Shown piece by piece: positions 1 to 32,603 of a stretch of 53,501 nt of DNA. Numbering within the stretch: the first letter of the stretch is position 1; every line of letters starts with the position of its first letter. Under the pieces are notes generated by a model. It was not told where the DNA came from. It saw only the letters and a program-made list of their open reading frames with translations, and did not search any database. The position numbers and the translations under genes are program-made. The stretch is from Elysia marginata (taxonomy: Eukaryota; Mollusca; Gastropoda; Plakobranchidae): contig BMAT01000929.1 of assembly GCA_019649035.1 (NCBI GenBank), positions 287,061 to 340,561 of the forward strand, given 5' to 3'.

Positions 1-61
1 CTCCCTCTCTCTCTCTCTCTTTCTCTCTCTCTCCCCCTCCCTCCCTCCCTCTCTCTCTCTC
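1..61. repeat. (CT)n pyrimidine microsatellite
   Basis: Nearly pure C/T sequence made of CT and CCCT units at the very start of the window. It is simple-sequence DNA with no coding content. Confidence 0.9.
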
Positions 62-722
62 GACTTCAGTGGTGGATGGGTCCATGGCCTATATGATCGA
101 GTCATAGTACAAGGCCAATCAGACAAATAAGATACATGTACTCTATTCAATAACACATTAAGTCATCGAAAGTGCAAAAAATAGTTGGCATTTTGATATA
201 TGCTCTTTTAAAAAGACGACGTCTGTTTTGCTGCCCTTTCCGTTCAACTGTCACCTTCCTCTGGTCAGCCTTGCTCAAAAATTGAGCAATCATGCACATT
301 GCGATTACAAAAAGATAAGGAAAGCCAGTGTTGCAGCATTATTATCCGAAATAATTCCTTTATGTCATCATTCTATTTTGTATAACGAGAACGTATACAG
401 ATATTTTTTTGTGTTTTTCTTGTTGCTTTTTAAAAAAGAAAAAACAGACCCTGCATCTGCAGTTTTGAAGAATGCACTAGGGTAATGGCAGGTAATCGGC
501 GGGTCATAGGATGGGTGTGCTTGTACAAGTTGTTATTTTTATTCAAGGTATGAGTTAAAAGAGGCTGCTACATATTGATATGGCTGGACTTATTTTCGAA
601 TGTGATTTGGGTTGATAGGTATTTTCACTGTTTGGTTTATGAAAAGTGGAAAACTACATTTGGGAGATTCATTTTACCTCCAACAAAATTAAATTTTCCT
701 TTTTTACTCTGCTTCTGTAAAG
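62..722. other. Upstream intron sequence of CNK, no exon recognised
   Basis: The sequence is AT-rich. The open frames here show no family resemblance and lack matching splice sites. Because the exon at 723 begins in the middle of a codon after a splice acceptor, this stretch is most likely the 3' part of an intron. The earlier CNK exons (SAM, CRIC, PDZ) should lie before the window. Confidence 0.6.
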
Positions 723-22609
<21,887 letters not shown>

Positions 22610-23749
22610 TAGTTTTAATGAATTAAGTGTATAAGTTTAAATATCAATAGGCTTGGTGAGAAAATTGTGTTTTTATCTAAATATGATGCATTTTGTGCTA
22701 TACAATTTGTACCAGACATCTGCTAGGAATATTTGCATTTTGTGTGTAATCTTTTTTTGCAAAAGTTTCATTTTTTTTTTCTCAAAATATGGATAGCATA
22801 AGTATCCGGAAATGAGAGATAAACCTTTAAGCTCAAAGCTAATAAATGATGTTAAGTTTTGCCATAAAAATGAATTGTGATTTTTAAATGAAACTTCCTC
22901 AGACTAAAAATTTTTTCAGCACAAACTTAATACCACGTTGAACCTGCAAGGCAGTTGAAAATAGGTATAATTTTTGTATGGGTGTGTGCATACCAAACTA
23001 GTTAAACTTCCACATCTGTTTTTTTCTTCCCAGTGTGCAATATACAGTACATGTACTTGGTGTGTTTGAGGTTATCAGAGAGGAAAGCGGTGTTTTTCTT
23101 TTTTTTTTTTTTAAATACAATTTCTCATATAATAAAGGAAATTCATCTTGAAATTTTGTGGGTGCTCATAGCATAGTAATCTAAGGACCACTAATGTACA
23201 TGTACATATGTAAAGTGTAATGAATTGTTTAAGAATTGCATCTATGAACTTGTATTTAAAGCATCAACATAAGTTGTTTTTTCTTTTTTGTTTTGTTTTG
23301 TTTTTTATTCACAGTCCCAGTGTATGTGTGGCTGAAGGATTTGGGAATGAGATTAGAAGTAAAACAAGAATCGAATTTTTTTCATTGGAAGACAAAAACA
23401 AAAAATACTTTAGGGTTTATTATGATCCAGCCCTAGATACAAAGGTCTTTTTTGGTTATGATTCTTGTAAGGAATTTAACATCTTAAACTAAACAAAAAT
23501 TGCAAAAAATAAAAAGTGTACCTTTGGTATAAATCTGTCACTTAAACTGTAAAAGATTCAGATGGCAGCAGGTAATCTCTTTTTATTATCATAAAGCATT
23601 GCCTCTAAGTGTAAAATATTTTCCAATTTTGCAAACAAACATCAGCACATGAATGGGCACCTTCTAGCATTATTAATAAAGTCTGACTGGGATTTACACA
23701 GCAAAAGTTCCACTACTTGTATAACATTGAAGTCCCATTCCTAACAAAT
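22610..23749 (+). other. CNK 3' UTR and start of the intergenic region
   Basis: AT-rich sequence with several T-runs and AATAAA hexamers. A 90-codon open frame at 23220-23492 has no recognisable family and is not supported as a gene. Confidence 0.5.
22841..22846 (+). terminator. Candidate CNK polyadenylation signal
   Basis: First AATAAA after the CNK stop codon, 232 bases downstream and followed by T/G-rich sequence. Other AATAAA hexamers occur further on, for example near 23132, so the site used cannot be decided from sequence alone. Confidence 0.3.
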
Positions 23750-24982
23750 GTATGTTTCAGGACATTTTGAATTAAACAGCATTTGAATTGTTTGGACTCC
23801 ACTGCAGTGTGAAAGGTCTTGCATGTGTGATGAAAAGGGCAAAAAGAACACATTGGAAAATATATAGGGTAGAAACTAAAACTCTGATGTAACGGCACAA
23901 ATGGGACTTTTTTGTAAGTGCAGTTAAAACAGAAGTCAATATAGACACTAAAATTAATGCTAAAAGTGAGCCATGGGTTTTGTCCATCTCAGTCGCAGCA
24001 ATATCCCTTTCCAAAATCTGTTTGTGCCTATGCGGTAGTGCATTTTAAGGACTCGAATTATCCCTTGATCACAAGGCTGTAATGTAAATACATGTGGTGT
24101 TGGGAGGGAGGAACACCTTTCAAAAGTTGTAGCTTTCAAATCTTCAATAGCAGGATCAGCAGGGCAGTTGTCTATTACAAGGCAATGGTGCAATCTTTAA
24201 GCAGATACTTCCTGTGCAGCTTCATCACCCGATCTTGAAAAAATGTTCCTGTCATCCATGCTTTGGCGTTTGCTATGGGCAGGGTTTTAATGTTTTTTAT
24301 TATCTTGGCTTGTTAAACTTGCCCATTGTGAGAAGCGGCACTTTCTCTGTTCCACTCATATAGGTAGCAACAAGTAGTGTCAAATGGTCATATGAATGTT
24401 TTCTCCGTTTAAAATCAAAGTGCCGTTGGACAAAACATTTGTTAAATAAGCCCATCTCATCGGCATTAAAGATGTCATTAAGACTAAATTAAAAGCATTT
24501 TTTTTTTTCAACGTCGTGTCTTTCCATGTTTCAGTTGTGTCTTGGCACAGTGCAGCTGACTCTCCACAGATTATTTTCATGGCAATCCCATAACTGGACT
24601 TGAAACAGTCCGGTCATCCAGCGCTAGCAGTAAAAGTTGCAACACCAAGCTTCTCTGTTTAATTCCTTATTTTTTCTACTTAGATAGAGGAACATTCTTT
24701 GATCTTGCATCTTTAAATCAAGTGTAAAGTGCACGGTCCACATCTTCTGTCTCACTCTCAGGTGGTCTCAATCTTTTCCTATCTTGAGTGAAATGGCGTT
24801 GTGAGAAGACTGACATTATTTTGTCTTTGTCCTCCAAAATAGTGAAGAGCTATATACGAGCAATGCCGTATTTCTCGCAGATATTCACTTAAGTTTTTTT
24901 TTTTCAGCTTCTTCAATTATTGCCACTTTTTTTCAAGACTAAGGCATTTATGCTTTCTGACATCTTTAGGTGTTGAGGTCAT
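23750..24982 (-). pseudogene. Degenerate Tigger/pogo-type transposase
   Basis: Read on the minus strand from an ATG at 24982, the order of motifs follows the Tigger family. First comes a CENP-B-like HTH start (RKHKCLSLEKKWQ), then a second HTH part in another frame (KIMSVFSQRHFT, then RLRPPESETEDVDRA). Next is NADEMGLFNKCF around the first catalytic Asp near 24455, then LVIDNCPADP near 24175 for the second Asp, then LQPCDQGIIRVLKMHYR. A C-terminal VQTIQMLFN relic lies near 23780. In-frame stops and several frameshifts show it is dead. It lies between CNK and CHMP2A. Confidence 0.85.
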
Positions 24983-25877
24983 TGTAATATTTTAGCTCTG
25001 GATTACAAGTCCGAGAAATTGGTGAAACTGAAATTGATCTATGATTTCGATGTATTAACTTAAACAACTAAGCTAGAAGAAAAGTGACCGTTAGATCTTG
25101 ATGCAACACATTTAACATAGGCTTTCTTTGTTAACCTACACAATTGTCACTAATCAAAATCAATAGCCCCTAACAAAGGAAAGTAAGCGGAAAAATGCTA
25201 GTTTTTATCTTAATCACGCATGCTATTGTAGACTTAACCCCTCCTCCACTTGATCAGAGCCCAGTTTGTGAAAGAGAATTCATTCTGTAGTTAAATGATG
25301 CTTGCAAAGTTACAGTGCAGCAGATCACAAAGCATTACAAGGACAAAGGATTGGCTGCCTAGCAGGAGAGGGCAAACTTTAAGCTGTAGGAGGGGGAAGG
25401 GCAAAAGGCAGTTGGGCTTTGTTAGACCTATCAGTCACTTGTAAAAGTTTCAGTTTCCCGGGATTGTACTGTATCGAGGCAGGCACTCCAGTAGGCCTAG
25501 ATCTAGTGTGGGTGGCATTAGGATGGGTGAGGCTATAAACAGTGAATCTGAAAGGGAAAGGGAGGAGCTAGGGGTATTGACATGACTGTGCTGACAGCCG
25601 AATCGCGATTCTAGCGCACAAATCACTGCAGACAGACTTGACAGGTGTTAGTTAAACTGTTTGGAGTAAAAGCCTAACAATTTGTGGCCAGTCACTGACT
25701 GTTTTGTTCACTGCCCAGCAAAGCCAGAGTGCCATCATAGTAGAAATGAAGGTCATTGGTGCCATTAGAGCAGGAAAAGTTTATTGACTTATAATAAATG
25801 GAAAAAGGGGCGTGGAAAAATGCTGTTACACACGAAGTTGGCGTTATAACAATAGCCGTTATAAATGGACTCGACTG
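24983..25877 (-). mobile_element. 5' region and terminal repeat of the Tigger-like element
   Basis: The element ends at 25877, next to TA at 25878-25879. Read inward on the minus strand the end is CAGTCGAGTCCATTTATAAC, a typical pogo/Tigger-style terminus. The sequence up to the transposase start is non-coding leader. I could not find a convincing matching terminus on the other side, below 23750, so the element is probably truncated or heavily mutated there. Confidence 0.6.
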
Positions 25878-25879
25878 TA

Positions 25880-27554
25880 CCAGTTTCTACCAGTGCCAAG
25901 GTTTCTAACACCTTGGTGGTTTTTTTTAATGTCTTTTTATCTACAAAGCTTTCAAGTTTTATGAAGTTCACATTTTCAATACTTTTTATGTACTCACTTT
26001 TTTAATCTGATCAAACTCAAGGCTTGTTTTGTTTGTTGTTTTTTTTCACTGGGATGACGATTTTTCAATGAGGGTTGTTAAGACCTATCCCTCCACCCCA
26101 GCCACCTCGCAAACACACCCTCTTTCTCTGGGACACTTTTCCATTTCTTTACCTGTACATTATAGCACAGCAAAAGGATTCAAGGGAATGTTAAAAATTC
26201 CACTCTTTGTGCTTAACCTAAATAATACTGAAAAGATATGCTTGGTTTTTTCTTACACTAAAAGAACTGGGTTTTTTTTGGTTTTCTCATCTTAAATTGA
26301 AGAAATCCTTCCCAAAATTTATTTTATGAAACATCTCTGTGATATGAAATCTTAGTGCTGTGTCATGTTGTTAAGTTTTGTTTTTTTTATTGATGTTTTA
26401 TTGTGTTTTGTAAAACCATTTACAGTTTATAAAGCTGTACAGACTTCAATTTACAATGGCACATAAAATTTGCTCTGTAATTAGTAGTTTTATATTTATA
26501 TATCTTTTGCAAATTTCTTATATAAGACTTTTGTGTGTACCTTAGCAAAATTGTACAAAACAAAAAAAATTAAAAACTATGTTAATGACAAAGAACTTGT
26601 TATTTTTTTAAATTGTTTGATATTTGTCAAATTAAAGCAAGAGTGAATGTTTTTGATAGTTTTCTTGGCTCAGCCAGTCTTTAACAAAACAATTGTTGGA
26701 AGTGATACATGAACTTAAGAATATTCCTTGTTAGCATCAGATATACTAGTAAATGTTTTCCATTTTATAAAGTTTTAGGGCAGTGCAAATAACATTAAAT
26801 AGATTAAAATGAGCTTTATCGCTAGTACAAAGACAACATAAGCCTTTTTCTCTTAGTTTGCTTTCTTTCTTCGATTAAATTGGTCTTATGATCATGGTTT
26901 GCATACAGGTATTTTTAAAACCAATCTGATGACCTTTTTAAAGAAGTTTTGCAGTATAATAGTCGATGGCTTACCACAAAAATAAACAGGATGTTCATAT
27001 TACAATTTTGAAGCTATGTCACCATGGGTTGGAAGTACTTTATGAATTTGAAAATAGACTTCTTAATTTCTAACATGCAAGGCAGATAACGCTCACTAAA
27101 ATTTCATTAACCAAGTTTTCCCCTCATAAGAAAGGCATAGTTGCAAAACATAACAAAATTTTGCCAATTTCCCCGTACTGAGAAGGCATGTGACATTTTC
27201 TGCAAAGATTTTAAACTTTAAAGCTATTCTTCTGTAATCAGATTTGAGAGCAACTCAGTATTGAAGGTAAATGAGGTGGATTTTTAGGATATTCCTCACA
27301 CTAAATCATAGTATATCAATATTGTTACTATACAACTAAGAGATATTGTTTCTGAATATGTTAACAATAACATGAAGTTTAGTGAGCGTGACCCAATGTG
27401 TATATACATTTATTGTTTCAACCGCATCTCCAACCCTCAACACAGAGTTTAGCTTTTGAAAAAAGGTATAAGTCCTTAAGGTCTAAATGATTGATTTGCT
27501 TATTTTTTTTCTTAGGTGTGTTCAATAGTTTCTAACTTCTAAGAGATCTAAGTA
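25880..27554. other. Intergenic AT-rich sequence
   Basis: No gene, RNA or clear element is recognised. The open frame at 26029-26295 is low-complexity and shows no family motif. Confidence 0.6.
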
Positions 27555-28716
27555 CAGTGGTACCCATTTTTAACTAAAACTAGAATAACAAGAACTGTTG
27601 ATATAAAGAGAGATATAAAAATCCCCGTTTTTCTTTCTATTTGACTCATTTTGAGCCCTATAATTTATTTTGGGAATAACGAGAACCTAAGTCAGCTTAG
27701 CCAGAATAATCTCCGTAATAACGAGAACAGAGTGTTCAGAAACCTTGCGCGATGAGGCGGCTGAGAGAGTGGCGGAGGCCTTGCAGTAAACTGTTGCATC
27801 ATTCAAAGTCCAAACCAAAATCTAGCAAAGTACATTTGAAGCTTAGAACTCTATGCTGTAGGCCTAGGCTAGTGCCGTAATGGACACGCATTACATACAC
27901 ATGATACAGTACAAAAATCACAGGCCTAGACACACGAATTTCTACCCCTAGTTCAACTTCTTCTGTCCTCCCCAATCCCCTCCACTCCGCCACCACCCCC
28001 CTCTCTCTCTGTCTGTCTACAGTGTAGGCCTGTAGATCTCTTGCACACGCGCTCTCGAACCAAGTGACTATCGTTGCCACCGCCCACACTTGTCATGTGT
28101 GTGTGTTCGTACGATGCCCTTTGTTTTTCACACAGAAATCCAAGATTCTTGGATTTCTGTGGTGTTTCACAAGCTGACCATCAATGTCTGTGGATACCAA
28201 TGCCACCCTACCGGTCCCTTTTCAGTGGCGCAACATACTGCTCCTCTCAGAGTCTCAGTCTCACCTCCCTCCCCTTCCACATCGGACTGAAGAGCTTGAG
28301 ACAGAGTAACGATGTCGTAATTTTATTGCCTATTGGCCCACGCATAGCAACACACCATACCCACATTGCCTATTATGAGTCATGATTGAGTGTGCATAAC
28401 TAGCGCTTACTTAGTTCCAGTCCATTTGATCGCCTTAGCATTGAAGAAGCCAGTCACATTTTATCTTTCTCAGTCTCATCCAGATTTAATTTATTGCAAT
28501 AATGTCTACTCCAAACAAAAGAAAGCGCATCACTATTGACACGAAAGTTGAAATCATCAATGCAGTTGGGAAGGAGAAATCGAATCTATGTGAAGCGTCT
28601 GTAAACCCCTTTATTCAAGTAGCCTCTTTAAACCCTTTTATGGGAATAACAAGAACCCCTGCTATAACGAGAGTTCAAGAAAAAACATGAGTTCTCGTTA
28701 TTACGGAGTTTTACTG
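27555..28716 (+). mobile_element. Pogo/Tigger-like DNA transposon, internally deleted
   Basis: The left end is TA plus CAGTGGTACCCATTTTTAAC. The right end, reverse-complemented, is CAGTAAAACTCCGTAATAAC, followed by TA at 28717-28718. Subterminal AATAACGAGAAC-like motifs recur inside (near 27672, 27717 and 28690). The 1.16-kb interior keeps a GC-rich leader and only the first codons of a transposase (28502). Most of the transposase coding region is missing, so this is a deletion derivative. Confidence 0.8.
28502..28600 (+). pseudogene. N-terminal fragment of a Tigger-type transposase
   Basis: The ATG at 28502 opens STPNKRKRITIDTKVEIINA, then VGKEKSNLCEAS. This matches the start of the CENP-B/pogo helix-turn-helix (KRK..ls...K.eII...ekge...ic). 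After about 30 codons the similarity stops and the frame runs into the element's terminal sequence. This identifies the surrounding element as pogo-like. Confidence 0.75.
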
Positions 28717-29084
28717 TACCAATACTGTGAACATTTCCGGAGCAAAATAGGCAAAAAGTGTTCCCAAATGTTGTCAAATTTACTAAAATGTTGTCAAGTT
28801 TACTAATGTAGACCTATTGTGAAGGCTTCTAGCAGTCCAAACCAATTAAGATTTGATCCATTGGGCCAGTTAAATGAGTCCACCATTTTCACATAATGAT
28901 AAAGCATTTTGAGCTCAGTAAGATTACTAGTACTTATTCATAAAATACAAGATATGATATTTCTCAAGTAAATTTTGGAATCTAGATGAGACATTATTTT
29001 TTAATCTGGCTTACTGTGCATCTAGGAGTAGAAGTATAGAAATCTTAGCAAAGAACTGAATAAGGGTCACTTATCTCTCATGAC

Positions 29085-29240
29085 CAGGGCAATGAGTCTG
29101 AACTTGCAATTTTTATCTTCAAATTCAAGAGTTGCTGTTTTGAATTAGACATTTTCTGAGCTTCCAAACATAAATGCAAAAATTTCATAGAATCATCGAT
29201 ATTTTGTGGAAAGATATTTAACTTTTGGACACAAGACATA
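29085..29240. repeat. Old dispersed repeat, copy 1 (similar to 38515-38665)
   Basis: It shares an ordered set of blocks with 38515-38665: CAATGAGTC, CAATTTT, TTGCTRTTTTGAA, AAATTTCATARAAT, ATATTTTGTGGAAAGA (or ATATATTGTGGAAAGA) and AACTTTTG. The family could not be named. Confidence 0.6.
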
Positions 29241-29660
29241 TGAATACATTTGCTCCCTTTCTTAACTGCTTGGGGTGACAAGGACAAAAAGAAAGAGGGA
29301 TAAACCTTTAAAGGCTATTGAAAATAGCCCTACTGCAAACAAAACAAGCCATTGCTCGCTGCTCCTTTCTGATCTAAAAATGTTCTTCCTCAAAAATTGT
29401 TTAGAAATTCCGCCTAAAGTTTGTGGCTCAAATAAACCATATCTCAGTAAGGAGAGTAGAATTTTTTTTTCAAATTTTTGTTTTAGGCTTTGAGTAGTTT
29501 AAGCTTTTCATCCCAGAAGTGGATTTATTGCTCCTTTTTTATACATGCAAAAATTTAAAAAAAAAAAAAACAATATCACAAAATTTTAACATTGTTTCCA
29601 AATTCACGCCATATCTTGTAAAGTTTGCATTATTCATTTTCAGTAGTTTTAATGCATATA

Positions 29661-29833
29661 CAGTAGAATCCTGATAAAGTCGACACCTCGGGACCAAAAA
29701 AATGTGTTGACTTCAAGCAAGAGTTGACTTTAACCAATACAAAGGTAAAAAGAAAAACAAAATGGGACTGCAAAACAGAGTTATTTAAGCAAGAGTTTCC
29801 CTTAAAGATGTTGACTTTAATTGGATTCCACTA
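29661..29833. mobile_element. TA-flanked MITE with GTTGACTT repeats, copy 1
   Basis: It begins after TA with CAGTAGAATCCTGATAAAGT and ends with the inverted GTTGACTTTAATTGGATTCC plus ACTA, next to TA. The interior holds GGGACC, TGGGACTGCAAAACAGAG and several GTTGACTT-like units. It is closely related to 44978-45171 and to the ends of 40132-40788. Confidence 0.85.
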
Positions 29834-29835
29834 TA

Positions 29836-32462
29836 GTTGAAAAGTTCAAGACAAGAATTTCTAGAAAGAAACGCAGAATCCAATATGGCAGCAATGCCAT
29901 TGCAACCATTGAGTAAATTTTTTTTTAAGTTAGGCTCTTACATTTTTTCTTATAGTCTCAAAGAATGTTATGTTTAGAGGGCTACTTTCAAAATTGCCAA
30001 ATAAACTAGCAAATAAATGACTAGACATCATGGTTGATTGAAGGGTATTTTTACAAGCCCAATTCCACTTCAAAGGTGCTCTCAGGGCTTGGGTCCCAAT
30101 GACAATTTATGGGCTGCCACCCAGAGACTAGCGGGGATACCATGACTTAGCCTCAGCCGTAGACATCATGGATCCCCCCGCTCAATGTTGCAACTTAACC
30201 AAGAAAAAAGAAACAATGTTTTCTTTAAAAAAATACGTCATTTGAGATGCATAAATTTTAGGTCTTAAATGTTGAAAAGGTGACATAAAAAGTAAAGGGA
30301 AAAACGGTTAGAAGTGTGTGAAACTTTACTTCATTTTATTCATTCTTTCTTTTTGATGACTTTATGGCTTGGACTGATTTTAAAGAGTTAAAATGAAATG
30401 ATGTCTCAGATTGTTGGTTAAAAGAAAAGGAACAAATAAGGGCATTTTTTTTTTAATTAGCTAACCATGCATTCTCAGACATCAATGATGAATAGGGGCT
30501 TTTTTTTTCTAAGAATAAAAATAATGATCAAGCTCTTTGATTTATTTAATTTCACTGAGTCATTGTGCACAACAGGTACATGTATAAACATTCAGATGTG
30601 AAATAATTTTGTCAACACATAATCAGAAATAAAGATCATTGTAAAATGTTTTAAGTATTTAACACACGTTTATACAACATTTGTACCAAAACAATTTAAC
30701 AAAGATCTTGAGTTCAGGTCCTTAAGCTTTTTTTTTTGCTTTGGTTAAAAAAGGAGAGGCCCATTCTACAATAAAAGATCATTTGTAGTGGTAAAATATG
30801 CAACATATCTTTTTCTTGAAATTTGTTTTTTTTTTTTTTAGTTGTGTATATTACTTCAAAACAACAAAATCATTATATTGACACTTATAATTGTGTTTCA
30901 TATTTTTTGTCATCTCATTTGTATACCCAGGCATCGCCACACAAAAACAATCAGTTTGCATTATTATAAAATGTGAAAAATACATGATAAACTTGTTTTG
31001 TAGATTTTTTTCCTGATTAAAATAAAATGTACTAAGAAATGACACTTAAATTCAAATATAGTAGCCTTAATCACTGAAGCAAATATAAAACAGCCTATGG
31101 TATTCTTTAGACTTCACTTATGAAAAATTAAAACATGGTTGTGTTGTTGAATTAAAAAATAATTTTTTAATCAAAATGCTCAAACTGTTCTTCTGTCATA
31201 GAACTTCTTCTTTGCTTGATAGCCTCAGCAAGATGAGGCTGTGACAAAAGGTTGTTTTACATTAAAAGACAAGTTTTGGTGAAGAAATATTTTACTCTCT
31301 CAAGATTTGATTCTAATATGAAAAATATTCCATGCTGTCAATAAAAATTAATAACAGTTTTGAAACTGCAACCTTGGTTATGTACACAAAGGAAAGACAA
31401 TTTTTGACCCCTTTCTAGCATTGAAGATATTTCAGAAACATAACACACCATTTTAAATGACAATAATGAACTGCTGTTTCCCCATAACAATTAACGTTAA
31501 GGGAATCTAAAAATAGTAGTGTGCATCATTGCTCACTTAAATTTTTTAAAATAAATTTTGTATACTTATATATAAAAATTTTAGCTTATAATTACATCTA
31601 GATATTGAAATTAACAAACAAACAAAAAATAAAGAAAACAAGGCAATTATCAGTTTTTCAAGGCATTTAACTTATTTATCTGAAATCTTTACTCCTGTTG
31701 AAGGAAAAGGCTAGCAAATATGCTGTTGCCTACATGGCTTAAACAATTTGAAAGCTGGCCCATTTTCTTAAATGGTTCTATATGGGTGTAAATGTTAGAA
31801 AGCATGATATAAAACAATTACTATCATCAGGGTATTTTATGTTGTAGCTTATCAGCAGAGTACTTGACTAATATATCAAATGGTATTAAATAATTTGGAA
31901 TTGATCCCTTATGTGGACCATATTCATTGGTTTTCATTTTAGGTATCAAATTCTTTTCCCTTGAGTTTCAGTAACACTCTCCCTACACATTGACACGATC
32001 GGTACAGTGAACTGTGAAAACATGACAGGTGAAACATATGTATATATCATTAACATGTTTTCTTTCTTGCATTGGTTGGTAAACTTTTAGTACAATCTAA
32101 AACAGTCTTTAATGGTTTAAAAAATTGATAAAATCAATTGACAAAGTTTACATACATGAACTCTAGTGTTTACATCCTGGTAAACAAACTGAATCCTTGA
32201 TTGTTTCACCTTTATTATCCTAATCTGATTGAGTCATAAGTTGCTTCTTTTTGCTCTATTTTGGGAAAAAAAAATGCTGAGTTAGGGGGAGAAAAAACCC
32301 TCTTTAAGTTTTATATACTAAGATGGTTGGAATTCTCTTGTTTGTTGCTTTTTTTATTGTTTACACAATATAGCAAAGCAAATAGCAGACAGGTTTTTTA
32401 CCCAAAGAAGTGCACCATGATTTTTCAAGTTTCAAAAGAAACAATTTATCATCATCAAATAA
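29836..32462. other. Intergenic sequence downstream of CHMP2A
   Basis: AT-rich, with no gene recognised. A short GC-richer patch at about 30060-30190 looks like part of an unidentified repeat. Confidence 0.55.
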
Positions 32463-32468
32463 TTTATT
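32463..32468 (-). terminator. Candidate CHMP2A polyadenylation signal
   Basis: AATAAA on the minus strand, 136 bases past the CHMP2A stop codon and followed by T/G-containing sequence. It is the first such hexamer after the gene. Confidence 0.45.
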
Positions 32469-32603
32469 TCCAGGGCTCAGAGACTTTTAAGTTTGCGCAG
32501 ATACATACATTTCAAATAATTTTGGTGCTTTAGCACGTATCATAATTCGTATTCCTGTGATGAAGTCTCAAGAATTGTAGAATTCCCTGCATGGTATTAG
32601 TGC

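Noticed and set aside
228..485. 85-codon open frame near the window start
   Set aside because: No family motif, AT-rich composition, no matching splice sites, and it lies in a probable CNK intron.
23220..23492. 90-codon open frame after CNK
   Set aside because: No recognisable domain. The first half is low-complexity Phe/Leu from T-runs, and it most likely lies in 3' UTR or intergenic DNA.
27799..28089. 96-codon minus-strand open frame
   Set aside because: It lies in the GC-rich leader of a pogo-like element, which is already explained by that element. No protein family match.
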